DNA from: Flavobacterium humi
Lineage (GTDB): Bacteria; Bacteroidota; Bacteroidia; Flavobacteriales; Flavobacteriaceae
DNA: 64,000 nucleotides
Direction of reading: 5' to 3'
NCBI RefSeq assembly: GCF_004745595.1
Contig: NZ_SRLH01000001.1
Coordinates: forward strand, 500,234-564,233
Shown: in pieces, positions 9,639-18,610 of the stretch
Position numbering within the stretch: the stretch's first letter is position 1
Layout of the letters: each line of letters starts with the position of its first letter
The notes under the pieces: model-generated
Told to the model about the DNA's origin: nothing
What the model saw: only the letters and a program-made list of their open reading frames with translations
Database searches by the model: none
Program-made: the position numbers and the translations under genes

Positions 9639-10679
9639 CTATTTGATAAATTCTATTTTTTGGGCTTCTTCAGCATTTACGCTATCGAAAAAACCTTGCG
9701 CATTCATCCATTCGTCGCTGAATACTTTACTCATGTATCTTGAGCCGTGATCAGGGAAGATGGCAATTACATTGCTGTTTTCATCGAATTCGCCTTCTTC
9801 TGCATATTGTTTAACCGCCTGCATAACAGCTCCTGAAGTATATCCTACGAAAAGTCCTTCCGTTTTGGCTATGTTTCGGGTCATGTGGGCACTTTCCTCA
9901 TCGGTAACTTTAACGAACTTATCGATGATATCAAAATCCGTAGCGGTAGGGATCAGGTTTTTGCCCAATCCTTCTATTCTGTAAGGGTAAATTTCGTCGT
10001 TGTCGAATTCTTTGGTTTCATGGTATTTCTTAATCACCGAACCAAAAGCATCCACCCCTAATATCCTGATATCCGGGTTTTGCTCCTTTAAGTATTTTGC
10101 AGCGCCGGAAAGTGTCCCTCCGGTTCCGGTACAGGCAATTAAGTGCGTGATTTTCCCATTGGTCTGTTCCCAGATTTCAGGGCCTGTAGTTTTGTAATGC
10201 GCCTCAATATTCAGGTCATTAAAATACTGATTGATGTATACCGAACCTTTTGTTTCCTCATGCAGCCTTTTTGCCACATTGTAATACGAACGTTCATCAT
10301 CAGCAGATACATGAGCCGGGCAGACATATACTTTGGCACCCATGCTGCGTAACATATCTATTTTATCAGCGGAAGATTTTGAACTTACGGCAAGGATACA
10401 CTCATATCCCTTAATGATACTAACCATCGCTAAACTGAACCCTGTATTACCAGAAGTGGTTTCAATAATAGTATCGCCCGGTTTCAATATCCCTTGCCTT
10501 TCAGCTTCTTCAATAATGTATAATGCAATTCTGTCTTTAGTGGAATGGCCAGGATTAAAGGCTTCCACTTTAGCATAAAAATTACCTTTTAAACTTTCAG
10601 TAATTTTATTGATTTTAATAAGTGGTGTATTACCAATCAGTTCCAATACATTATTGTAAGCTATAATATCTTTTCCCAT
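9639..10679 (-). CDS. PLP-dependent cystathionine beta-synthase / cysteine synthase family protein
   Basis: A fold-type II PLP enzyme of 346 residues forming cysteine or cystathionine from an activated serine. The PLP lysine is in [11 protein letters not shown] (about residue 48), the phosphate and substrate loop is TTSGNTG (76-80), and [10 protein letters not shown] is the second glycine loop. It has no C-terminal CBS-pair regulatory domain, so length alone does not separate cysteine synthase from the cystathionine beta-synthase often found in Bacteroidetes. An in-frame ATG 57 bases upstream would add an unconserved tail; the start at 10679 gives the family beginning with [10 protein letters not shown]. 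No sulphur genes flank it. Confidence 0.85.
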   Translation of the reverse strand: MGKDIIAYNNVLELIGNTPLIKINKITESLKGNFYAKVEAFNPGHSTKDRIALYIIEEAERQGILKPGDTIIETTSGNTGFSLAMVSIIKGYECILAVSSKSSADKIDMLRSMGAKVYVCPAHVSADDERSYYNVAKRLHEETKGSVYINQYFNDLNIEAHYKTTGPEIWEQTNGKITHLIACTGTGGTLSGAAKYLKEQNPDIRILGVDAFGSVIKKYHETKEFDNDEIYPYRIEGLGKNLIPTATDFDIIDKFVKVTDEESAHMTRNIAKTEGLFVGYTSGAVMQAVKQYAEEGEFDENSNVIAIFPDHGSRYMSKVFSDEWMNAQGFFDSVNAEEAQKIEFIK

Positions 10680-10756
10680 ATAATAGTAAATCGTGGCATT
10701 AAATTTTGAATTATAAATATACCCAAAACTCTGCAAATCTATAAAAAAAATTTCAA

Positions 10757-12814
10757 TTACTTTAGAATTCCTTCTAAATCTAATAAAAAACTAAATTCTT
10801 TTGCTATCTCCTTCAACGCTTCAAAACGTCCGGAAGCCCCGCCATGTCCGGCGTCCATATTAGTATTCAAATACAATAGGTTGGTATCGGTTTTTAAAGT
10901 CCTCAATTTGGCGATCCATTTTGCCGGTTCCCAATATTGCACTTGAGAATCATGCAATCCGGTCGTTATTAACATATTAGGGTAATTTTGTTTTTTGATG
11001 TTGTCATAAGGCGAATAAGACAACATGTAATCGTAATATTCCTTTTCGTTCGGATTTCCCCATTCGTCGTACTCTCCTGTGGTCAGCGGGATGGAATCAT
11101 CAAGCATGGTAGTGATGACGTCTACGAAAGGCACCTGGGCAATCACTCCGTGGTACAATTCGGGTGCGGCATTGACAACAGCGCCCATTAGTAATCCTCC
11201 TGCCGAGCCTCCTTCGGCATATAAATGTTCAGGCGAAGTATATTCTTCAGTGATTAAAAACCTGGAACAGTCAATAAAATCAGTAAAGGTGTTTTTCTTC
11301 TTTAACAATTTCCCGTTTTCGTACCATGGTCTTCCCAAATCTTCCCCGCCGCGGATATGTGCTATGGCAAAAATGAACCCGCGGTCCAGCAAACTCAGCC
11401 TTGTGGTTGAAAATGTGCAGTCCATCGAATAGCCATACGATCCGTAAGCATATTGCAACAAAGGATTTTTACCGTTTTGGGTGATATCTTTCCTGTGAAC
11501 GATCGAAATAGGAACTTTGGTCCCGTCCTGAGCTGTAGCCCAGATTCTTTTCTCCGTATAATTGTTTTTATCGAAATTCCCACCCAAAACCTGTTGTTCC
11601 TTCTTGATTTCCTTGGTTTTGCCTTTCATGTTAAAATCAATGACGGAAGAAGGTGTAGTCAGGGATTGGTAGCCATAACGAAGGATATCGGTGTCAAAAT
11701 CAACATTTGTCGTGGTAAAAGCCGAATAGGTTTCGCTTTCAAAAGGCAGGTAATATTCCCCTTTTCCGGACCATGGCATGATACGCAGTTGTGTCAGGCC
11801 GTTGGCGCGTTCTTCCACAACGAGGTACTCTTTGAAAATTTCTATGTCCTCCAGCAATACTTCCTCGCGGTGCGGGATGACATCGGTCCAATTTTCTTTC
11901 GATGTCGCATTTTCAGGCGTTTTCATCAGCTTAAAATTAGTCGCCTCGTCCTTGTTGGTCAAAATATAAAAATGGTCTTCAAAATGCGAAATACTATATT
12001 CCAATCCTCTCACGCGGGGCTGGAAAACCTCAAAAGCTTCGTTAGGCGTATTGGCATTTAATGTCCTGTATTCGGAAGTCAACGTGCTGGAAGATCCTAT
12101 CACCAGGTACTTTTTAGATTTTTCTTTGTAGATATAAACGCTAAAAGTATCGTCTTTTTCATGGAAAACCAACGCATCATCTTTAGAATCGGTTCCTAAA
12201 TTGTGTTTGAAAATCTTATCGGAACGCAACGTTTTTTTATCCTGGTTCGTATAGAAAATGGTCTTGTTGTCATTGGCCCAAACCGAACCGCCGCTGGTAT
12301 TTTCTATCGTGTCCGGAAGGATTTCCCCTGTAAGCAGGTTTTTGACCCGGATCGTATAAATCCTCCTTCCTTTGGTATCGACCGCAAAAGTAGCAAACTG
12401 GTTGTCCGGGCTTACGCTCACTCCGCCCAGCTGGAAATAAGCATTGCCTTTGGCCATTTCGTTGCAATTGAACATAATTTCCTCAGGAGCTTCCAAACTT
12501 CCTTTCTTACGGGAATAAATTGGATAATCCTGTCCTATTTCGAAACGGGTAATGTAGTAATAGCCGTTGTACAAGTACGGAACAGACTGGTCGTCTTCCT
12601 TAATGCGGGATTTCATCTCCTCAAACAAGGATTTTTGAAAGTCCTTCGTATGGGATGTCATTTCGTTGTAATAGTCATTCTCCTTGTTCAGGTAATCAAT
12701 CACTTCAGGGTTTTCCCGGTCGTTCAGCCAATAGTAATTATCGATTCTGATGTCATTGTGCTTTTCAAGGGTATGCGGAATGATTTTAGCAACCGGAGGA
12801 AATATCGTAGTCAT
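10757..12814 (-). CDS. ptrB: S9 family peptidase (oligopeptidase B type)
   Basis: A cytosolic serine oligopeptidase of 685 residues, cleaving small peptides, in oligopeptidase B after basic residues. The N-terminal part is a seven-bladed propeller starting with a PPVAKIIPH...[14 protein letters not shown] type motif. The C-terminal alpha/beta-hydrolase has the nucleophile serine in [13 protein letters not shown] near residue 538 and the histidine in [10 protein letters not shown] near 656, with an aspartate in the region between ([11 protein letters not shown]). No signal peptide is present. It is upstream of and in the same direction as the PLP enzyme and divergent from ybaB. Confidence 0.92.
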   Translation of the reverse strand: MTTIFPPVAKIIPHTLEKHNDIRIDNYYWLNDRENPEVIDYLNKENDYYNEMTSHTKDFQKSLFEEMKSRIKEDDQSVPYLYNGYYYITRFEIGQDYPIYSRKKGSLEAPEEIMFNCNEMAKGNAYFQLGGVSVSPDNQFATFAVDTKGRRIYTIRVKNLLTGEILPDTIENTSGGSVWANDNKTIFYTNQDKKTLRSDKIFKHNLGTDSKDDALVFHEKDDTFSVYIYKEKSKKYLVIGSSSTLTSEYRTLNANTPNEAFEVFQPRVRGLEYSISHFEDHFYILTNKDEATNFKLMKTPENATSKENWTDVIPHREEVLLEDIEIFKEYLVVEERANGLTQLRIMPWSGKGEYYLPFESETYSAFTTTNVDFDTDILRYGYQSLTTPSSVIDFNMKGKTKEIKKEQQVLGGNFDKNNYTEKRIWATAQDGTKVPISIVHRKDITQNGKNPLLQYAYGSYGYSMDCTFSTTRLSLLDRGFIFAIAHIRGGEDLGRPWYENGKLLKKKNTFTDFIDCSRFLITEEYTSPEHLYAEGGSAGGLLMGAVVNAAPELYHGVIAQVPFVDVITTMLDDSIPLTTGEYDEWGNPNEKEYYDYMLSYSPYDNIKKQNYPNMLITTGLHDSQVQYWEPAKWIAKLRTLKTDTNLLYLNTNMDAGHGGASGRFEALKEIAKEFSFLLDLEGILK

Positions 12815-12942
12815 TTTTTTAGCATTTAGAATAATAAATGTTGTGCAAAAATAACATATAAAAAACCAAATAGAAGCAGTTTTTTTGTTGTTTTTGTGGG
12901 GTGAAATGTGATAATTTTACAGCTAATTTAAAAAAAACGGAA

Positions 12943-13266
12943 ATGTTCGGAGATATCATGGGAATGATGGGGAAACTGAAAGAAACCCAGCAAAAAATAG
13001 AAGAAACTAAAAAAAGGCTTGATTCGGTTTTGATAGACGAGCAAAGCACTGACGGACTGCTTAAGGTAACCATAACCGCGAACAGGAAAATAAAAGCGGT
13101 TTCCATTGACGATTCGCTTTTGGAAGACAAGGAACAATTGGAAGATTACCTGCTCTTGGTTCTGAATAAAGCAGTTGAAAGGGCTTCTGCAATAAACGAG
13201 GCCGAACTGGCGGCTGTTGCCAAAGACGGCATGCCAAACATCCCGGGAATGGATATGTTCAAATAA
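12943..13266 (+). CDS. YbaB/EbfC family nucleoid-associated protein
   Basis: 107 residues, matching the family that forms tweezer-shaped dimers binding DNA. It has the methionine-rich N-terminus [19 protein letters not shown], then a beta region with [18 protein letters not shown] and a C-terminal helix. The ATG at 12943 is preferred over a GTG at 12901, since it gives this N-terminus. It is monocistronic and ends at a bidirectional terminator. It is not linked to dnaX or recR, the usual partners in other phyla. Confidence 0.88.
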   Translation: MFGDIMGMMGKLKETQQKIEETKKRLDSVLIDEQSTDGLLKVTITANRKIKAVSIDDSLLEDKEQLEDYLLLVLNKAVERASAINEAELAAVAKDGMPNIPGMDMFK

Positions 13267-13293
13267 AAAAGAGAGGTTTTTTCCTCTCTTTTT
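13265..13293. terminator. bidirectional terminator between ybaB and threonine aldolase
   Basis: A6-GAGAGG pairs with CCTCTC-T5 around a T6 loop. It lies between two convergent genes and carries A and T tracts on its two sides. Confidence 0.85.
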
Positions 13294-13305
13294 GTTTATT
13301 TTCAA

Positions 13306-14331
13306 TTATACCGATACTTTAGGCAGCATTTCCAAAACATATTCGTGCATCACCTGACGGTAATCGAGGTGTGTTACGATTCGTAATTTGCCCTGTCCCA
13401 TCGAACTGATATGGATTCCTTTTGTTTTCAGTTTTTCGATGATGGCTTTCTCGCTTAAATAAGGCTGGATGGAAAATATTAAAATATTGGTTTCCACAGG
13501 CTCTACCGAAGCCACCCACGGCAATTGTTTAAGGATGCCTCCCAATTCCTTAGCACGGCGGTGGTCGTCTGCCAAACGCTCTACATGATTGTCCAGGGCA
13601 TAAATCCCTGCGGCAGCCAAATAACCTGCCTGGCGCATTCCTCCGCCCAGGATCTTACGGACACGCAATGCCTTTTTTATGGTTGCCGCATCGGAAACCA
13701 GGACCGATCCTACCGGCGCACCCAATCCTTTTGACAAACAAACAGAGATGGTATCAAACAATTCCCCAAATTGCCTTGGCGATTGCTTTTTGGCTATTAG
13801 GGCGTTCCACAAACGCGCGCCATCCAGGTGGTACTTCAGTTTATTTTGCACACAAACCTGCTTGATTTCTTTCAGGACATCTATATCATAACAAGCGCCA
13901 CCACCTTTGTTTGTAGTATTTTCGATACTGACCAGGCTAGTTAACGGCGCATGGTAAAATTCCGGGTCGTTAATGGCATTTTTAACAAGGTCTGCCGTAA
14001 TCATGCCTCTGTCCCCATCCACCAGGTTGCAGGAAACGCCGCTATTAAAAGAAGCTCCGCCGCCTTCGTAATGGTAAATATGGGACCATTTGTCACAAAT
14101 AACCTGCTCTCCAGGATTGGTAAGCAATTTTATAGCGGTTTGGTTGGCCATGGTCCCGGAGGGAAAAAACAAGGCGGCTTCCATGCCGAACATTGCAGCT
14201 ACTTTTTCTTCCAGGGCATTTACTGTCGGGTCTTGCTTGTATACGTCATCCCCTACTTTTGCCTGAAACATGGCTTGCAGCATTTCCTGTGTGGGCTTTG
14301 TAACTGTATCGCTTACTAAATTTATTTCCAT
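13306..14331 (-). CDS. ltaE: low-specificity L-threonine aldolase
   Basis: PLP enzyme of 341 residues splitting threonine or allo-threonine to glycine and acetaldehyde. It begins with the family pattern INLVSDTVTKPTQEM and GDDVYKQDPTVN. The PLP lysine is in SVCLSKGLGAPVGSVL near residue 198, and HLDGARLWNA holds the PLP-ring aspartate. LRVRKILGGGMRQAG follows, as expected. It is divergent from prfB. Its presence with thrABC means the organism can both make and degrade threonine. Confidence 0.92.
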   Translation of the reverse strand: MEINLVSDTVTKPTQEMLQAMFQAKVGDDVYKQDPTVNALEEKVAAMFGMEAALFFPSGTMANQTAIKLLTNPGEQVICDKWSHIYHYEGGGASFNSGVSCNLVDGDRGMITADLVKNAINDPEFYHAPLTSLVSIENTTNKGGGACYDIDVLKEIKQVCVQNKLKYHLDGARLWNALIAKKQSPRQFGELFDTISVCLSKGLGAPVGSVLVSDAATIKKALRVRKILGGGMRQAGYLAAAGIYALDNHVERLADDHRRAKELGGILKQLPWVASVEPVETNILIFSIQPYLSEKAIIEKLKTKGIHISSMGQGKLRIVTHLDYRQVMHEYVLEMLPKVSV

Positions 14332-14376
14332 AATTATAAAATGAATGGTACTTTTGCTTATTCAAGTGATGAAACT

Positions 14377-14469
14377 AGCCCCGATAAAGCCGGTATCCTT
14401 TTTGAGGATGGGCCTGAGCGACAGCGAAGGCATATCCTTAAAAAGATAAAGGCGAAAGCGGGAATAGCT
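14377..14469 (+). ncRNA. structured repeat element, copy A, upstream of prfB
   Basis: A 93-base element with two nested helices. The outer helix pairs AGC (14377-14379) with GCT (14467-14469) and CCCG (14380-14383) with CGGG (14459-14462); the 3' strand is interrupted by an AATA bulge. The inner helix pairs TATC (14394-14397) with GATA (14445-14448), then after a single bulged C pairs TTTTTGAGGAT with ATCCTTAAAAA and GCCT with AGGC. A second copy with the same layout and shared sequence lies at 61008-61090 on the other strand. It ends 33 bases before the prfB ATG and could lie in its 5' leader. An RNA role is inferred from structure and from covariation between the copies. A DNA repeat or mobile palindrome is the alternative. 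Confidence 0.5.
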
Positions 14470-14502
14470 TCCAATAAAAATGTAACAAAAATAATATTAT
14501 TT

Positions 14503-15601
14503 ATGACAAATACCGAACAAATAAAAGGTATTGTAGAGCGCCTTGGTGCGTTGAGGAGGTATCTTTGACATTGATGCCAAATTAATCGAAATTACTAACG
14601 AGGAAGAGAAGACCTTTGCCCCTGATTTTTGGAACAACGCCAAAGAAGCCGAAGTCATTGTCCGGAACCTGCGTTCTAAGAAAAAATGGGTCGAAGATTA
14701 TGAAAAAGCTGTCAATTTAAGTGATGAACTCCAGATTGCCTACGATTTTTTCAAAGAAGGAGAGCTTACCGAAACCGAACTGGATGAACTGTATGACACG
14801 ATCAATAACCATATAGAAAACATCGAGTTTAAAAACATGCTTTCGGAAGAGGGCGACAGCATGAGCGCCGTCCTGCAAATTACAGCCGGTGCCGGTGGGA
14901 CCGAAAGCTGTGACTGGGCCTCGATGCTCATGCGGATGTACATGATGTGGGGCGAAAAAAGCGGCTACAAAATAAAAGAACTTAACTTTCAGGAAGGCGA
15001 CGTAGCGGGTATTAAAACCGTCACTCTCGAATTTGAAGGCGATTATTCTTTTGGTTACCTCAAAGGGGAAAACGGCGTGCACAGGTTGGTACGGATCTCG
15101 CCTTTTGACAGTAATGCCAAACGGCACACTTCCTTTGCTTCGGTGTATGTATATCCTTTAGTGGATGATACGATCGAGATTGAAATCAATCCTGCGGATA
15201 TAGAAATCACTACGGCGCGATCCAGTGGTGCCGGCGGGCAGAATGTCAATAAGGTGGAAACCAAAGTCCAGTTATTGCACAAGCCCACGGGAATCCAGAT
15301 ACAATGTTCCGAAACACGCTCGCAACATGACAATAGGACGCGTGCCATGCAGATGCTCCGCTCGCAGTTATACGAAATCGAGCTGAAAAAGCAGATGGAA
15401 CAACGTGCCGATATTGAAGCCGGGAAAATGAAAATCGAATGGGGCTCGCAAATCCGTAATTATGTTTTGCATCCGTACAAGCTCATCAAAGATGTCCGGA
15501 CCCAGTATGAGACAAGTGACGTTGACGGTGTGATGAACGGAGATTTGGATGAATTCCTCAAAGCCTACCTGATGATGATGGGACAAAAGGAAGAAAAATA
15601 A
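14503..15601 (+). CDS. prfB: peptide chain release factor 2, made by programmed +1 frameshift
   Basis: Releases peptides at UGA and UAA codons. The first 21 codons from the ATG at 14503 run into an in-frame TGA at 14566-14568. Translation continues in the +1 frame from GAC at 14567 to the TAA at 15599-15601, giving 365 residues, the same as the classical RF2. The GGQ catalytic motif is in [11 protein letters not shown], and the tripeptide anticodon SPF is in [13 protein letters not shown], which identifies RF2 rather than RF1. The frameshift is autoregulatory: low RF2 slows termination at its own UGA and favours the shift. A structured element lies just upstream (14377-14469). Confidence 0.95.
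14554..14569 (+). other. RF2 programmed +1 frameshift site
   Basis: AGGAGG, TAT, CTT, TGA, C in succession: an internal Shine-Dalgarno-like sequence three bases before the slippery CTT codon, then UGA followed by C, the weak termination context. This matches the bacterial RF2 recoding signal element by element. The Shine-Dalgarno element is kept although most starts in this genome do not use one. Confidence 0.95.
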
Positions 15602-15636
15602 AAAAAGGCCTAAACTACTATTGTTTAGGCCTTTTC
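15601..15636. terminator. bidirectional terminator after prfB
   Basis: A6-GGCCTAAAC pairs with GTTTAGGCC-T4 across a TACTATT loop. It is convergent between prfB and the doxX gene and begins on the last base of the prfB stop codon. Confidence 0.85.
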
Positions 15637-15653
15637 CTTTGGATATGATTAGC

Positions 15654-16076
15654 TTACTGTTGCATTTTGAAATAATAATCAGCCGAATGTTTCCCACTTC
15701 CGTAGAAAAGGAAAAAAAGGCAGATGACAAAAAGAAGGAATGACAATATTAAATTGCCCACGTGCATTTCCCCGATAAAATTGATCAGGAATGCGGCTAA
15801 CAATATCGGAAGCTGTGCTGCGATCGCCCATCGGGTCAATAATCCGAAGACAATCATAATCCCGCCAACCATATGGGCAGCGACAATATAATGCACAAAA
15901 AGCATCCCTCCTCCTATATTCTTGATCGGAGCGACCAATTGGGTGTAATATTCGGTATCCGTAAGAAATGAAATCCCTTTGACAAACAAAAATATCCCTA
16001 CAATAATCCGCAAAACGTCTACTGGATAATACGTGTGGGCGTTGGCCCATTTATTCAAGCTCTTAACAGTTCCCAT
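15654..16076 (-). CDS. DoxX family integral membrane protein
   Basis: 140 residues with four hydrophobic segments in the DoxX arrangement (DVLRIIVGIFLFVKGISFL at the first helix, then a YIVAAHMVGGIMIVFGLLTR block). DoxX-like proteins are linked in other bacteria to quinone and redox stress, but the biochemical role is unsettled. A near-perfect palindrome (16078-16112) lies directly upstream of its start, implying control by a dimeric repressor. It is 64 bases downstream of the M1 peptidase start region boundary and on the same strand as that block. Confidence 0.85.
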   Translation of the reverse strand: MGTVKSLNKWANAHTYYPVDVLRIIVGIFLFVKGISFLTDTEYYTQLVAPIKNIGGGMLFVHYIVAAHMVGGIMIVFGLLTRWAIAAQLPILLAAFLINFIGEMHVGNLILSFLLFVICLFFLFYGSGKHSADYYFKMQQ

Positions 16077-16077
16077 A

Positions 16078-16112
16078 TTAGTTTAGTTTTAAAATTACTA
16101 AACTAATTTAGT
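16078..16112 (-). promoter_or_regulatory. palindromic operator upstream of doxX
   Basis: TTAGTTTAGT (16078-16087) and ACTAAACTAA (16097-16106) are a perfect 10-bp inverted repeat with nine bases between. ACTAAA (16097-16102) and TTTAGT (16107-16112) form a second, overlapping palindrome. The array begins one base upstream of the doxX start codon. Such overlapping ACTAAA/TTTAGT half-sites fit a MarR- or HxlR-type dimer, but no such regulator is adjacent. Confidence 0.5.
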
Positions 16113-16140
16113 AAATCTGATAGAAATAACCTACTTAAAA

Positions 16141-17751
16141 TCAGCTTTTTATAAAAAAATTATTTTTCAGCACCTTGATATTATCCATCGATTTTACTTT
16201 TTCTGCCAGCTTTTTCCATTCGCTTGTAGGCTGAAGCCTTACTTTTTTACCCTTGATGGTAATGTCAACCGGCATGGCAAAACCAGGTTCGTCTGCTTTC
16301 CAACGAAACTCAATGTCATTTTTCTCTTTCCGGAATTCCAGTTCGGGGATATTCGTATAACGCAAGTATTGATTAAAAACCGGGGTTAGGTCCGTTCCGG
16401 ATTCCGCGTTGAAGAAATCGACAACCGTTTGCGTATCAATGATTTTCTTCCGGTATGTTTCAGAATATTTCAGTAGCATTTTCCACCATTTGGCATCGTC
16501 GTTTACAATATGCCTGATCGTATTGAGCATCAAGGCTCCTTTTGGGTACATATCGCCCGAACCTTCTTTATTGACACCATATTGGCCGATGATTGGCCTG
16601 TCATTACTAACATTGTCTTTTAAACCGTTAGCGTATTGCATGGCTTTTTCATACCCAAACTGGCATTCGATGAAAACAATTTCAGAATATTGCGTGAAAC
16701 TTTCATGGATCCACATATCTGCAATATCTTTACTGGTGATGCTGTTTCCGAACCATTCGTGCCCACTTTCGTGGATGGTGATAAAGTCAAACAGCAGGCC
16801 GACTCCCGTACTGGAAAGATCATTGCCCAGGTAGCCCTGCAGATAATGGTTACCATAGGCTACGGCACTTTGATGTTCCATCCCCAAATAAGGGGTTTCC
16901 ACCAATTTATAGCCATCATCTGTAAAAGGATAGGCCCCGAATTTCGATTGGAAACAATCCATCATCGGTTTTACTTCTTCAAAATGTTTTCGGGCTTTCT
17001 CTTCGTTTTCGCGCAATACGTAATAATCAAGGTCCAAGCCCTTGTGATTGTCGTGGATATGTGCGTAATCAGCTATATTGGCTGTAATATCATAAGTATT
17101 TATCGGGTTTTTAACTTCCCAGTCCCAACGGGTATAGCCGTTTTTCAGATCTTCGCTTCCCAGGAACCTTCCGTTGGAAACATTCATCAATCCGTTCGGT
17201 ACCGCAATTTTAATGCTGGCGCCATTGTCCGGTTCGTCGCTCTGGGAATCTTTTACAGGATACCATAAACTCGCCCCTGTTCCTTGAACTGCAACCCCAA
17301 TCCATGGTTTTCCTTTCGAATCCTGTGTAAAAACAAATCCGCCATCCCATGGAGCCCGTTTGGCAATAATCGGTTTTCCTGAATAATAAAAGCGTAGTTT
17401 CTGGTCTGAACCTTTTTTCAATTCGTCGGGAAATGTTATGAAAACAGCGATTTCCTCCCGGATGAAATTCAATTTTTTTGCATTGAAGACAATACTGTCA
17501 ATTTGCATATTTTCAAAAAGGTCCAACTGGATTTTACTGGTATTTTCAACTACTTTAAAGGCAATGTCATTATAACCCACGATTGTTTTTTCGTCAGGGT
17601 TGATTTTGATATTCAAATCATAACGCTGTACGTCGAAGCATGTCCTCTCCGGCCGAAGCCCTCCTTGCAGGGAATCCCGCCGTGTCGCGGTTTGGGCCGA
17701 AAGCTGTTGGAATGCAATGATAAAAAGAGAAGTAAGTATGGTATTTTTCAT
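16141..17751 (-). CDS. M1 family metallopeptidase, secreted
   Basis: A zinc aminopeptidase of 536 residues, shorter than ERAP-type enzymes but typical for the compact Bacteroidetes group. The N-terminal signal peptide ends near residue 20 (FQQLSAQ). The zinc site is HESGHEWFGNSITSKDIADMW with the third ligand glutamate in IHESF, near residue 330-350. The upstream GAMEN-like exopeptidase motif appears in the form LGMEHQSAV. It lies upstream of doxX on the same strand with a short gap. Likely periplasmic peptide trimming. Confidence 0.9.
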   Translation of the reverse strand: MKNTILTSLFIIAFQQLSAQTATRRDSLQGGLRPERTCFDVQRYDLNIKINPDEKTIVGYNDIAFKVVENTSKIQLDLFENMQIDSIVFNAKKLNFIREEIAVFITFPDELKKGSDQKLRFYYSGKPIIAKRAPWDGGFVFTQDSKGKPWIGVAVQGTGASLWYPVKDSQSDEPDNGASIKIAVPNGLMNVSNGRFLGSEDLKNGYTRWDWEVKNPINTYDITANIADYAHIHDNHKGLDLDYYVLRENEEKARKHFEEVKPMMDCFQSKFGAYPFTDDGYKLVETPYLGMEHQSAVAYGNHYLQGYLGNDLSSTGVGLLFDFITIHESGHEWFGNSITSKDIADMWIHESFTQYSEIVFIECQFGYEKAMQYANGLKDNVSNDRPIIGQYGVNKEGSGDMYPKGALMLNTIRHIVNDDAKWWKMLLKYSETYRKKIIDTQTVVDFFNAESGTDLTPVFNQYLRYTNIPELEFRKEKNDIEFRWKADEPGFAMPVDITIKGKKVRLQPTSEWKKLAEKVKSMDNIKVLKNNFFIKS

Positions 17752-17847
17752 GGCGTTAATTTAAAAATAAAAAATGACCCTGTAAAGTTAGGAGCAGATT
17801 TTATTATGCAGTTTTATTTAGGCTTTATTTAACGGAATTTGACCGTA

Positions 17848-17890
17848 TAAAAACACCCGGGTGCTCAAGGGCTTGCCGGGTGCGAGTGTT
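17848..17890 (-). terminator. terminator of the 17918-18442 gene
   Basis: CACCCGG (17854-17860) and CCGGGTG (17876-17882) form a GC-rich stem. Read on the minus strand, the stem is followed by GTTTTTAT, giving a U tract only in that direction, just past the stop of the small secreted protein. Confidence 0.65.
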
Positions 17891-17917
17891 GTTGGGTTAT
17901 GCAGTAGTGGAGCTGTT

Positions 17918-18442
17918 TTATTCTAAAACAAGCTGGCTTGACTTAAAAATTTTGCTCCATTTTTCTTCAAATGATTTTGAGATTGTCTTTTCCTTGACGC
18001 CTACAATGTTCACATACAGCGTCGCATCTCCCTGGACAATATAATACACCTGCGATTCGGGTTTTGAGTTGTTCAGGTATTTTTCAACTTCAACTTTAAA
18101 AAGGATCCAGGAATTTTTGATGCCGTCTTTTTTCTCAATCAGGGTCAATTTGGCTCCGGGCGCAGTATTCTTGGTTTTCGAATAAAAAAGATTCATCGCC
18201 TTATCCATCGGGATGTTCGATACATTTTTAAGGGAGAGCATTGTCCCGATAATGGTCCAATTGTCCAGCGATTCTTTTTCGGGAATCAATTCCATAAAAT
18301 GGGATGCCTCATTTTCCTGGCTGGAACCAACTTTCCATTTGTATTCTTCCGGCCAGACTACCTTTAAATTTTCAATTTTGCTTTGTGCTTGCACTGCCGC
18401 TGCTGAAAAGAACAGCATCAGTAAAAAGAATAGTTTTCTCAT
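17918..18442 (-). CDS. secreted hypothetical protein
   Basis: 174 residues with a clear signal peptide (MRKLFFLLMLFFSAAAVQAQ) and a soluble mature part without cysteines. The body alternates short hydrophobic beta-like stretches (WILFKVEVEKYL, VYYIVQGDATLYVNIVGV), suggesting a compact beta-rich periplasmic domain. I do not recognise a named family. It has its own terminator and a 168-base upstream gap without other genes, so it is probably a single-gene unit. Confidence 0.75.
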   Translation of the reverse strand: MRKLFFLLMLFFSAAAVQAQSKIENLKVVWPEEYKWKVGSSQENEASHFMELIPEKESLDNWTIIGTMLSLKNVSNIPMDKAMNLFYSKTKNTAPGAKLTLIEKKDGIKNSWILFKVEVEKYLNNSKPESQVYYIVQGDATLYVNIVGVKEKTISKSFEEKWSKIFKSSQLVLE

Positions 18443-18610
18443 TTTTGTAGGTTTTAGAGATTTTAGGTTTCATTTTTAACTATGTAAAAATATAGATTCC
18501 TTTTGAATAAAAACAAGAAAAAGATTACAAACTTTAGCAAAAATGCATTTTATTTTGTATTGCAGGCCAAAAAAAGATATAAAATTAGAGAAGTAACAAA
18601 AATTTAAGGT

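Noticed and set aside
11453..12829. Two long plus-strand frames opposite the S9 peptidase
   Set aside because: Antisense shadows; the peptidase frame has all catalytic motifs.
14341..14568. 75-codon frame upstream of prfB read as a separate protein
   Set aside because: Its last 21 codons are the true start of prfB, and its first part covers the structured repeat. The two together explain it without a protein.
14566..14568. In-frame TGA in prfB as a sign of a broken gene
   Set aside because: All parts of the RF2 recoding signal are present and the joined protein has normal length and motifs.
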